5,012 nt of DNA, taken from the NCBI GenBank assembly GCA_019751575.1, contig JAIENF010000167.1, positions 1-5,012 of the forward strand, given 5' to 3'. Below, one piece after another: positions 1 to 5,012 of the stretch. Numbering within the stretch: position 1 is the first letter of the stretch; each line of letters opens with the position of its first letter. The stretch comes from Burkholderiales bacterium. GTDB taxonomy: Bacteria; Pseudomonadota; Gammaproteobacteria; Burkholderiales; CAIKXV01. The position numbers and the translations under genes were made by a program. Under the pieces are notes generated by a model, which made no database searches, was not told the origin of the DNA, and was given only the letters and a program-made list of their open reading frames with translations.

Positions 1-519
1 GCCGTGGATGCGACCAAGGTCAACCCGGAACTGCTGACCTGTTTCGGCGGCCGCGACGGCGGGCCGATCGGCTCGGTCAGCAGCCAGGGCGTCACCTTCT
101 TCTCCACGCCCGGCCGCCGCCAGCATCTCGAGGTCGACCATATCTGTCCGGACGTGCATGTGGTGCGGATGGTCCAGGGCTCGAGCAACCTGCTGTTCCG
201 CGCCTGCGTGGAGGCGAAGGTCGACGGCATCGTCGTCGAGGCCACCGGCGGCGGCAACGTGAACCTGCCGTTCTACGAGGGCGTGTGCATGGCGATCGAT
301 GCCGGCATCCCGGTGATCGCCGGGTCCCGCCTGCCGTCGGGTGCACCGCATCCAGGCAAGGGCTATCCCGGTTCATGGCAGAGCCTGATCCGCAAGGGCG
401 CCATCTCTTCCGGTTACCTGAGCGGCATCAAGGCGCGCATCCTGCTGATGGTCGCGCTCGGGCATACGAAGGATCCGAAACGGCTGCGCGAGATCTTCGC
501 GATCGCGGGCGGCTGCTGA
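1..519 (+). CDS. Asparaginase-family amidohydrolase, C-terminal part (partial, 5' end outside window)
   Basis: The reading frame is open from base 1 and ends at TGA 517-519, giving about 172 visible residues. They match the C-terminal half of bacterial asparaginase/glutaminase proteins, which hydrolyse L-asparagine to aspartate and ammonia. Seen directly: GGPIGSV near the start, then DGIVVEATGGGNVN (the family's G-I-V-x-E-x-x-G-x-G-N motif), PVIAGSRLPSG, and the ending GAISSGYLSGIKARILLMVAL, which resembles the conserved C-terminal 'GAI..G.L...KARILL' block. The family is usually about 330 residues, so roughly half the protein, including the N-terminal catalytic threonine motifs, lies upstream of base 1. 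Activity and cell location (cytosolic or exported) therefore cannot be judged. The gene converges on the hemerythrin gene. The family call is firm; asparaginase versus glutaminase or another amidohydrolase specificity is not. Confidence 0.88.
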   Translation, partial: AVDATKVNPELLTCFGGRDGGPIGSVSSQGVTFFSTPGRRQHLEVDHICPDVHVVRMVQGSSNLLFRACVEAKVDGIVVEATGGGNVNLPFYEGVCMAIDAGIPVIAGSRLPSGAPHPGKGYPGSWQSLIRKGAISSGYLSGIKARILLMVALGHTKDPKRLREIFAIAGGC

Positions 520-549
520 AGGGCCAGCCCCGGGCAGGGGCACGATGCC

Positions 550-582
550 GGCGGGCGCCGGCCGCCTCCGCGGCCGCCCGCC
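550..582. terminator. GC-rich hairpin in convergent spacer, possible bidirectional terminator
   Basis: The 70-nt gap between two convergent stop codons holds an inverted repeat. The left arm 550-565 pairs with the right arm 570-582 as 13 base pairs, nearly all G-C, with a CCG bulge at 558-560 and a 4-nt loop at 566-569. No T-run follows on either strand, so it is not a textbook intrinsic terminator. Position between two gene ends is the main support. An alternative smaller hairpin (547-552 with 557-562) would compete with it. Confidence 0.35.
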
Positions 583-589
583 CGATGCG

Positions 590-1108
590 CTACAGGCGCT
601 GCGCCCTCGCGCCGAATGCGGCTGCATCGCGCTCGATCTCGACGCGCAGGGCGTCGATCGCGTTCACGATGCGATCGACATCGATGCCCGCTTCGCGCGC
701 CATCGGGAACACGTCGGTCTCCTCGGTCGCGACATGCGCGCGGATGCACTGCGCAAGGGCCTCCACCGTCAGGTCCATGTCCGGATCGTCGGCTTCCATG
801 GCTTCGAGCTGCGCCATGAGGTCACTGGCGGTCGCATGCTCGATTTCCGATTCGTCGATCAGTTCGGGCTGGTCGATGGCCGCGCGCAGTTCCGGGTACA
901 CGACCTCTTCCTCGATGCGGGCGTGCAGCGAGAGCTTCAGGCAGAGCTCCTGCACCAGCGCCGCCTTCATGGCCAGGATGTCTTCCCCGTCGTCGCTGTC
1001 ATCGTCGGCCTGGGTGTACTGATCGAAGAGGTCGTCTATTTCCTGGTGATCCTGCTCGAGGATCGAGAACGGATCGGATCGGGAGGAACCTGAAAGGCTG
1101 GGGTTCAT
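590..1108 (-). CDS. Hemerythrin HHE cation-binding domain protein
   Basis: A 172-residue protein made of one four-helix hemerythrin-like (HHE) domain, expected to be soluble and cytoplasmic and to bind a non-haem di-iron centre. Candidate ligands are in the expected order and spacing: H21 (DHQEIDDLF), H62 and E66 (LHARIEEEVVYPEL, an HxxxE), H91 (IEHATASDL), and H125 and E129 (AHVATEETDVFP, a second HxxxE). The set looks complete, so metal binding is likely. An acidic stretch at residues 33-43 (QADDDSDDGED) sits between the first two helices. The frame stays open well upstream, but ATG 1108 is chosen because AGGAGA at 1121-1116 lies 7 nt before it; the in-frame ATG at 1114 is only 1 nt from that site. 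Proteins of this type are linked to oxygen, nitric oxide or iron-sulfur repair stress, but nothing here shows which role applies. It is divergent from the lipid kinase gene. Confidence 0.88.
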   Translation of the reverse strand: MNPSLSGSSRSDPFSILEQDHQEIDDLFDQYTQADDDSDDGEDILAMKAALVQELCLKLSLHARIEEEVVYPELRAAIDQPELIDESEIEHATASDLMAQLEAMEADDPDMDLTVEALAQCIRAHVATEETDVFPMAREAGIDVDRIVNAIDALRVEIERDAAAFGARAQRL

Positions 1109-1115
1109 CTGCATG

Positions 1116-1121
1116 TCTCCT
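1116..1121 (-). promoter_or_regulatory. Ribosome binding site of the hemerythrin gene
   Basis: On the minus strand the sequence reads AGGAGA, followed by a 7-nt spacer and ATG at 1108. This site decides between two in-frame ATG codons (1114 and 1108) and against the longer open frame upstream. It is the clearest Shine-Dalgarno sequence in the window. Confidence 0.7.
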
Positions 1122-1273
1122 GTGTCGCGGTGGCGTACCTGCGCGCCGCAACCCCCGTGCCCGACGGGCTGCAGCAGGCGCGGGCCCGTGCCTTGCGAGC
1201 CGTGATTCCGGGCGTGCGCAGGCGCGTCCGCCCGCCCGCAACCGGAACGAGGCCGACATGGCAGGAACCCCCG

Positions 1274-1330
1274 ATGAACCGTGACGATGTCGGACCCGCG
1301 ATCGGCGAACACGGAACGTGGCCTGCGTGA
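1274..1330 (+). CDS. Possible 18-residue leader ORF before the lipid kinase gene
   Basis: A short frame starts at ATG 1274 and stops at TGA 1328-1330, encoding 18 residues beginning MNRDDVGPAIG. AGGA at 1263-1266 lies 7 nt upstream, a better ribosome binding site than any seen for the lipid kinase gene. Its TGA overlaps a GTG at 1327-1329 that is in the lipid kinase frame (GTGA), the arrangement typical of translational coupling. The peptide resembles nothing I recognise. It may be a real leader that delivers ribosomes to the downstream gene, or chance; a short frame with a start and an AGGA is not rare in such GC-rich DNA. Confidence 0.25.
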   Translation: MNRDDVGPAIGEHGTWPA

Positions 1331-2283
1331 GGGCTGCCCGACGGCCGGTCGCGGCGCTCGAAGGTGTTCCCCGGGAGCCGGAGCATATCGCCAGCGTGCT
1401 GCTGAACACCGGTGCCGGCGGAGGGGCCGCAGGCGACCCGGCCACGGTGCGCCGGATCCGCGACGCCTTTGCCAGCCACGGCTGGGCATCGGAGATCACC
1501 TGCATTCCTGCCTGGCGCTTCGCGGGCGAGGCACCGCTGCGCGTGCGGGATGCACGGGGCGTGGTGGTGGCCGCCGGTGGCGACGGCACGGTCAACATCA
1601 CTGCCAATGCCTGCCGCGCCCACCGGCGCCCGCTGGGCCTGTTGCCGCTGGGACGGACCAACCTCGCGGCGCGGTCGCTGGGACTGGAACCCGACGTGGA
1701 ACGCGCGGCTGCGACGATCGCCGGTGGACGGGCTGAGGCGGTCCAGTTCGCGGAGTTGAACGGGCGGCTGTTCCTGACCAGCGCGCTGTTCGGCCTCTAC
1801 CCGGCGCTGCTCGCGTGCCCCCACGCGAGTACGAGCACGCCCGGCTGGCGCGAGCGGCTCTCCGCGCTGGCATCCGGCCTGCGCATGCTGGCGAGGTCCA
1901 ACGCGCCGTTCGAGGCGGTGCTCGAGGCGGGCGCGGGCGGCGGCGGTGCGGTGCCGGGGGACCGGGTGCGGGCAACGACGATGCGGGTGGCGCTGGACCT
2001 GGAGCCGTCCGGGCCAGGCCAGCTGTTGCTCACCGGCCTTGCCCGCCACGAACGCTGGCCCACGCTCAGTGCCTTGCTCGGGGCGACATTCGAGTCGTCC
2101 GAGCCCGCCGGCGGCATCACCGCGCGTGCTTCGCGCATCGTCGTCCATACGCCCCGCATGCAGGTGCCGGTCATGATGGATGGCGACCTGCGGGTGATGG
2201 AGGCACCCCTCGAGTTCAGGGTGCGCGCGAGCGGCCTGCAGGTGGTTCGACTCCCGGGGTCGGGGTCGGGGCAGCCTGCCTGA
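1318..2283 (+). CDS. Diacylglycerol/lipid kinase-family protein
   Basis: A protein of up to 321 residues with the diacylglycerol kinase catalytic fold of the DgkB/YegS type, which uses ATP to phosphorylate a lipid at the membrane. Visible blocks: the first strand VLLNTGAGG (residues 27-35), the nucleotide-binding GGDGTVN (87-93), LPLGRTN followed by LAARSLGL (109-123), FLTSALFGLYP (152-162), and near the C-terminus DGD (288-290) with APLEFRVR (296-303). The family usually has PLGTxN; here the threonine position is Arg113 and the next residue is Thr114. The usual C-terminal DGE is DGD. A Gly/Ala-rich stretch lies near the middle (about residues 205-215). The start is uncertain: GTG 1318 is the first start codon after the upstream in-frame stop, but GTG 1327 overlaps the stop of a short upstream ORF, and neither has a good ribosome site. 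No transmembrane segment is evident. The substrate cannot be named, and the altered motif leaves activity open. Confidence 0.85.
   Translation: MACVRAARRPVAALEGVPREPEHIASVLLNTGAGGGAAGDPATVRRIRDAFASHGWASEITCIPAWRFAGEAPLRVRDARGVVVAAGGDGTVNITANACRAHRRPLGLLPLGRTNLAARSLGLEPDVERAAATIAGGRAEAVQFAELNGRLFLTSALFGLYPALLACPHASTSTPGWRERLSALASGLRMLARSNAPFEAVLEAGAGGGGAVPGDRVRATTMRVALDLEPSGPGQLLLTGLARHERWPTLSALLGATFESSEPAGGITARASRIVVHTPRMQVPVMMDGDLRVMEAPLEFRVRASGLQVVRLPGSGSGQPA
2216..2283. other. Tail-to-tail overlap of lipid kinase and cofC coding ends
   Basis: The lipid kinase stop (TGA 2281-2283) lies inside cofC, and the cofC stop (complement of TCA 2216-2218) lies inside the lipid kinase gene, so 68 bp code on both strands. 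On the kinase side the overlap covers the conserved end (FRVR and the final strand). On the cofC side it covers the end of a Pro/Arg-rich tail beyond the recognisable domain. There is no room for a separate terminator between the two genes. Confidence 0.8.
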
Positions 2284-2935
2284 GCGTCGATGGCAGGGGC
2301 GAGGTGCGCGGTCGCACCGGCCTTCCGCCATGCGCGGCCGCCGCGGATCGCAGCCACGCTTCGAGGTCGGCCGGCGTGTCGATGTCGAATGCGAGCCGTG
2401 GGTCGTCGCAGCGCCCGGCACGGGCGCCCAGTGCAGCGAGCGCAGTGCAGTGCCTGCGCAGGCTGTCCTCGCCGAACGCGAAGGGGAGCGCCAGCCCGGC
2501 GGGCAGCAGCATGCCGTTGGTGCCGGTCCCGCGCTTGTCGGCGAACAGCACCGGATGCACGGGGGCCGATTGCCCGAGGAGCGCCTGCAGCACCGCGCCA
2601 TCGACGTCCGGCATGTCGGCCGACAGGATCAGCAACTGCGTCGCGCCTGCGTTGCGTGCAGACGTGCGGGCGGCGTCGAGTGCACGGTCGAGCCCGGCAT
2701 CCGGAGGGTCGCAGAGCGTGCGTGCGCCCCGCTCCGCTGCGATCGCGCGGGCCGCCGGGTCCGCGCTGACGACGATGCAGCGCGCCAGCGTGCCGAACGT
2801 CGCTTCCACCGCGTCGATCGTGTTGTCGAACATGCGCGTGCACAGCTGCAGCCGGCCGGCCGCGTCGAGTACCGTCGCGAGCCGGGTCTTGCCGGACGCG
2901 AGGCCCCGGATCGGCACGATCGTCCAGGTGGGCAT
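2216..2935 (-). CDS. cofC: CofC, phospholactate (or PEP/3-phosphoglycerate) guanylyltransferase of F420 biosynthesis
   Basis: A 239-residue cytoplasmic enzyme that uses GTP to activate a three-carbon phospho-acid (2-phospho-L-lactate, phosphoenolpyruvate or 3-phosphoglycerate, depending on lineage) for transfer to Fo by CofD. The fold is a MobA-like nucleotidyltransferase. Visible: N-terminal VPIRGLASGKTRL (residues 7-19, with Lys16 in the nucleotide-binding loop), LSADMP (104-109), the DKRGTGTNG block (133-141), FAFGEDS (152-158), and FDIDTPADL (183-191). The recognisable domain ends near residue 196. The last 43 residues are a Pro/Arg/Ala-rich tail reaching into the lipid kinase gene and are probably disordered. 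The start ATG 2935 is 5 nt after the cofD stop with no clear ribosome site, which suggests coupling. It is the last gene of the F420 operon. Family assignment is supported by motifs and by the adjacent cofD; the acceptor acid cannot be read from the sequence by eye. Confidence 0.9.
   Translation of the reverse strand: MPTWTIVPIRGLASGKTRLATVLDAAGRLQLCTRMFDNTIDAVEATFGTLARCIVVSADPAARAIAAERGARTLCDPPDAGLDRALDAARTSARNAGATQLLILSADMPDVDGAVLQALLGQSAPVHPVLFADKRGTGTNGMLLPAGLALPFAFGEDSLRRHCTALAALGARAGRCDDPRLAFDIDTPADLEAWLRSAAAAHGGRPVRPRTSPLPSTLRQAAPTPTPGVEPPAGRSRAP
2256..2271 (+). repeat. Short GGGGTC tandem repeat / G-tract cluster
   Basis: Three G4 runs separated by TC (2256-2259, 2262-2265, 2268-2271) lie within the coding overlap. 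They encode GSGSG in the lipid kinase and PTPTP in cofC. A fourth G4 run at 2296-2299 is 24 nt further on, so a quadruplex would need one long loop. This may be plain low-complexity coding sequence. Confidence 0.5.
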
Positions 2936-2940
2936 GCCGG

Positions 2941-3891
2941 TCAGCCGGCGCGAAGCGTGTCGAGCAGCGCGAGCACCGTGCGCGCAAGCCCCGCGGCCCG
3001 CCCCGGAGAGGTCATCATCGTGTCGGTTACGGTGACGCGATGGCCCGCCCCTTCGATCGGTCCGGCGAACCTGCGGTCGCGCTCGTCGATCACCCAGCCA
3101 TCGACCCGCCTGCCGTAGTGGGCGACCACCCCCGACACGTCGACCGGGAGGTCGAGCTCGCGCATGATCTTCGCGGCCGGACCCTTGACGGCATCACCGC
3201 CGACGATCGGCGACACTGCGACGACGGGAATCCCCGGGGCGTCGACCAGCGCCGCGAGTTCGCGCACCGCGAGCAGCGGCGCGACGCTCAGCCAGGGGTT
3301 CGACGGGCAGAACACGATGCCGTCGATGCGCGCAGCGCCCGGGGCCGCGAGGGCTGCCAACGGTGCCGACGCCCGGGCGTCCTGCGCGCCCTCGAAACGG
3401 AAGCCGCGCACCGCCGGCTCGCAACGCCGGCGGACGAAGTAATCCTGGAACGCGAGCTCGCCCTCGCGGGTCTCGACGAACGTGCGCAGGCGGTCGTCGG
3501 TGGCCGGCATCACCGCATGCGCGATGCCGAAGCCGCGGCAGAAATCGGCGGTGATCCGTGACAGCGGATCGCCCGAGTGCAACCGCCGCGTGCGTTCCAC
3601 ATGCACCGCGAGGTCGCTGTCCCCCAGCCGGAACCAGGTGTCGCCGCCGATCGCGCCCAGGGTGGCGAGGAAGTTCCAGGTCTCGCCGGCGCGGCCCCAT
3701 CCGGTCTCCGGATTCTGCACGCCACCGAGCGTGTACATGACGGTATCGATGTCGGGCGACACATGCAGCCCGAGGTGTTCGAAGTCGTCGCCGACGTTGA
3801 CCACGATGGCGAGTTCGCCCGGGCCCAGCGCCTGCACCAGCCCCTGTGCGAGGCGCGCGCCGCCGACACCGCCTGCGAGCGCGAGGATCAT
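2941..3891 (-). CDS. cofD: CofD, Fo:phospholactyl transferase of F420 biosynthesis
   Basis: A 316-residue enzyme, close to the family's usual length, that transfers the activated phospho-acid made by CofC onto the deazaflavin Fo, giving F420-0 (or a dehydro- or glyceryl form) and GMP. Motifs: the N-terminal glycine-rich AGGVGGARLAQG (residues 6-17), NVGDDFEHLGL (32-42), SPDIDTVMYTL (45-55, in the region that holds the metal-site aspartate in characterised CofD), GETWN (69-73), GDTWFRLGD (83-91), FCPSNPWLSV (194-203), and SPIVGG...VKGPAAK (227-241). These separate it from the related YvcK family. The protein is cytoplasmic. Its ATG at 3891 shares one base with the cofE stop (TGATG), so translation is very likely coupled to cofE, which fits the lack of a clear ribosome site. 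The gene ends 5 nt before cofC. Confidence 0.96.
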   Translation of the reverse strand: MILALAGGVGGARLAQGLVQALGPGELAIVVNVGDDFEHLGLHVSPDIDTVMYTLGGVQNPETGWGRAGETWNFLATLGAIGGDTWFRLGDSDLAVHVERTRRLHSGDPLSRITADFCRGFGIAHAVMPATDDRLRTFVETREGELAFQDYFVRRRCEPAVRGFRFEGAQDARASAPLAALAAPGAARIDGIVFCPSNPWLSVAPLLAVRELAALVDAPGIPVVAVSPIVGGDAVKGPAAKIMRELDLPVDVSGVVAHYGRRVDGWVIDERDRRFAGPIEGAGHRVTVTDTMMTSPGRAAGLARTVLALLDTLRAG

Positions 3892-4643
3892 CAGCGGAAC
3901 ATGTCCATCGACTTCGGCCGCAGCAGCTCGCGCCCGCTGCCGTCGCGCCGGGCGTACGGTACGCCGCGCGCATGGATCACCGGGCGGCCCTCGTCGGCCT
4001 GGCCCATCAGCAGCGATGCGGCCGCCGCGAGTTCGTCCGCGACGGCGACTTCGGTGGTGCGCAGCTCCCGCCCGAAGCGGTCACGCCGGCCGCGCAGGTC
4101 GACGACACCGGGCAATCCCGCGACGCCCAGCGCGGTGCCGGTGACGCCATTGCGCCATGCCCGGCCGAAGCTGTCGTTGACGATCACGCCGATGTCGGCG
4201 AGGTCTGCCAGCGCCGCGCGCAGGGACGCACAGCTCGCGTCCGGATCCTCGGGCAGCAGCAGTGCGTGCCCACCGCCGGCATCGACGTTCGACAGGTCGA
4301 TGCCGGCATTGGCCATGATCCACCCCCGACGATGCTCGACCACGATCACGTCGGGCTTCGCGCGCAGCACCTCTGCCGACTCGCGCAGCACGAGTTCGAC
4401 CAGCCGCGCATCCTTGCGGGTGACCGCAGCGAGCTCGATCGCGCGCGCAGACGGCTCGACGCCGGACAGCGCGACCCGGCGACCTTCCTGCTTGGACACC
4501 ACCTTCTGCGCGACCACCAGCACGTCGCCGTCGGCCAGCGCGATTCCGGTCCGTGCCAGCGCCTCGCGCACCAGCGCAGGCAGGTCGTCGCCTTCGACGA
4601 CCTCGGGCAGGCCTTCCAGCGCGGTCAGGATGAGCGAGGGCAT
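3891..4643 (-). CDS. cofE: CofE, F420-0:gamma-glutamyl ligase
   Basis: A 250-residue cytoplasmic ligase that adds one or more L-glutamates to F420-0 through gamma-linkages, using GTP and divalent metal, to give F420-n. Motifs: VLVVAQKVVSKQEGR (residues 41-55), GWIMANAGIDLSNVD (107-121), and VNDSFGRAWRNG (155-166). The last two contain the acidic residues expected at the metal site (for example D116 and D157). The length fits stand-alone CofE. There is no C-terminal nitroreductase-like domain of the kind fused to it in actinobacterial FbiB, so dehydro-F420 reduction is not built in. The frame is open 48 codons further upstream, but ATG 4643 is chosen because family similarity begins there and it lies 17 nt after the npdG stop; GAGGG at 4662-4658 is a rather distant (14 nt) possible ribosome site. 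The stop overlaps the cofD start by one base. Confidence 0.95.
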   Translation of the reverse strand: MPSLILTALEGLPEVVEGDDLPALVREALARTGIALADGDVLVVAQKVVSKQEGRRVALSGVEPSARAIELAAVTRKDARLVELVLRESAEVLRAKPDVIVVEHRRGWIMANAGIDLSNVDAGGGHALLLPEDPDASCASLRAALADLADIGVIVNDSFGRAWRNGVTGTALGVAGLPGVVDLRGRRDRFGRELRTTEVAVADELAAAASLLMGQADEGRPVIHARGVPYARRDGSGRELLRPKSMDMFR

Positions 4644-4660
4644 CGCGGCGGCGCGGGCCC

Positions 4661-5012
4661 TCAGGCTCGCGGCAGGCCGGTGATCCGGATGCCTGCGCCG
4701 GGCACCTTGTAGCGCTTGTTGATCGCGATCAGCACCGAGGTCAGCGCCTCGCTCGCCGCGGAGTTGGCGAGCCCCCCCGCATGCCATGCCGTCATGCCCG
4801 CTTCGCGCGCGAGGCCGACGACCACTTCACGCGCCTGCGCGTCGTCGCCGCAGACCAGCACGTCGCAGTCGATCGGATGCGCGGGATCCTTCAGGTGCAC
4901 GGCCGACACGTTCTGGAACGCGGAGACGACCTTCACGCCGTCGCCGAGTTCGGCCTGCAGCTGCTGCACGGCGGAACCTGCGGCAGGCAGCTGCACCCGG
5001 TCGACCTTCGGC
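4661..5012 (-). CDS. npdG: NpdG, F420-dependent NADP oxidoreductase, C-terminal part (partial)
   Basis: The frame runs off the window's right edge, leaving about 116 C-terminal residues of a family that is usually a little over 210 long. The enzyme (also called Fno) transfers hydride between F420 and NADP; in bacteria it is thought mainly to make F420H2 from NADPH. Seen: KVDRVQLPAAGSA, VKVVSAFQNVSA, the strongly conserved DCDVLVCGDDAQAREVV, AWHAGGLANS, EALTSVLIAINKRYK, and the ending GAGIRITG. The N-terminal Rossmann part with the NADP-binding glycine motif is outside the window and could not be checked. It is the most upstream visible gene of the F420 operon, and its stop is 17 nt before cofE. 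The operon promoter and any earlier genes lie beyond base 5012. Confidence 0.93.
   Translation of the reverse strand, partial: PKVDRVQLPAAGSAVQQLQAELGDGVKVVSAFQNVSAVHLKDPAHPIDCDVLVCGDDAQAREVVVGLAREAGMTAWHAGGLANSAASEALTSVLIAINKRYKVPGAGIRITGLPRA

Noticed and set aside
1109..1489. N-terminal extension of the hemerythrin protein to an upstream start (299 residues in all)
   Set aside because: The extra 127 residues are Arg/Pro-rich with no homology, and a strong ribosome site sits 7 nt before ATG 1108.
1281..1736. Plus-strand frame starting near 1281 as an alternative lipid kinase gene or N-terminus
   Set aside because: It is in a different frame from the kinase motifs and its translation is Arg/Gly-rich without a domain. 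A frameshift joining it to the kinase is not needed, because the kinase frame already includes its first strand.
1105..2601. A 498-codon open frame on the minus strand opposite the lipid kinase gene
   Set aside because: The translation is Arg/Pro/Ala-rich with no domain motif, and the opposite strand has a clear kinase-family protein; it is a product of high GC and codon bias.
1815..3118. Long plus-strand open frames running across the kinase end, cofC and the start of cofD
   Set aside because: They cross real gene boundaries, overlap well-supported genes in other frames, and carry no recognisable motif.
3891..4643. FbiB-type CofE-nitroreductase fusion
   Set aside because: The protein stops at 250 residues, right at the cofD start, so there is no second domain.
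3577..4683. A 368-codon plus-strand open frame opposite cofD and cofE
   Set aside because: Ser/Arg/Ala-rich low-complexity translation antisense to two unmistakable F420 genes.
4644..4787. Upstream start for cofE giving 298 residues
   Set aside because: The extra 48 codons lie inside npdG in another frame, and CofE similarity begins at ATG 4643.
1..5012. CRISPR array, tRNA, insertion sequence or prophage features
   Set aside because: No regularly spaced repeats, tRNA-like cloverleaf, transposase or integrase motif, or shift in base composition was seen.

Overview
This is a high-GC, gene-dense bacterial window with strong third-position GC bias. The protein style (stand-alone CofE, HHE hemerythrin, bacterial-type asparaginase, DgkB/YegS-like lipid kinase) suggests a high-GC proteobacterium, but no taxonomic marker is present, so the lineage is inference. 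No rRNA, tRNA, CRISPR, transposase or integrase was seen, and base use looks even from end to end.

Layout: (1) bases 1-519, plus strand: C-terminal half of an asparaginase-family amidohydrolase cut by the window edge. (2) bases 520-589: short convergent spacer with a strong GC hairpin, possibly a two-way terminator. (3) bases 590-1108, minus strand: hemerythrin HHE-domain protein with a full set of candidate di-iron ligands. (4) bases 1109-1317: divergent spacer with a small inverted repeat and a possible 18-codon leader ORF (1274-1330) that runs into the next gene. (5) bases 1318-2283, plus strand: diacylglycerol/lipid kinase-family protein. (6) bases 2216-5012, minus strand: a tight coenzyme F420 operon transcribed in the order npdG (partial) - cofE - cofD - cofC.

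The F420 operon is the main content. CofC activates a phospho-acid with GTP. CofD transfers that group to Fo. CofE adds glutamates to give F420-n. NpdG (F420:NADP oxidoreductase) links the finished cofactor to the NADP pool. Spacing is 17 nt (npdG/cofE), a 1-nt TGATG overlap (cofE/cofD) and 5 nt (cofD/cofC), so co-transcription and translational coupling are likely. The Fo synthase (cofG/cofH or fbiC) is not in the window, nor is a dehydro-F420 reductase or an F420-dependent enzyme other than NpdG. The 3' end of cofC overlaps the 3' end of the lipid kinase gene tail to tail by 68 bp.

No clearly new system was found. The points most worth a second look are the F420 cluster in a likely proteobacterial setting with an unresolved CofC substrate, the coding 3' overlap with its G-tract, the altered nucleotide-site motif of the lipid kinase, and the possible leader ORF in front of it.
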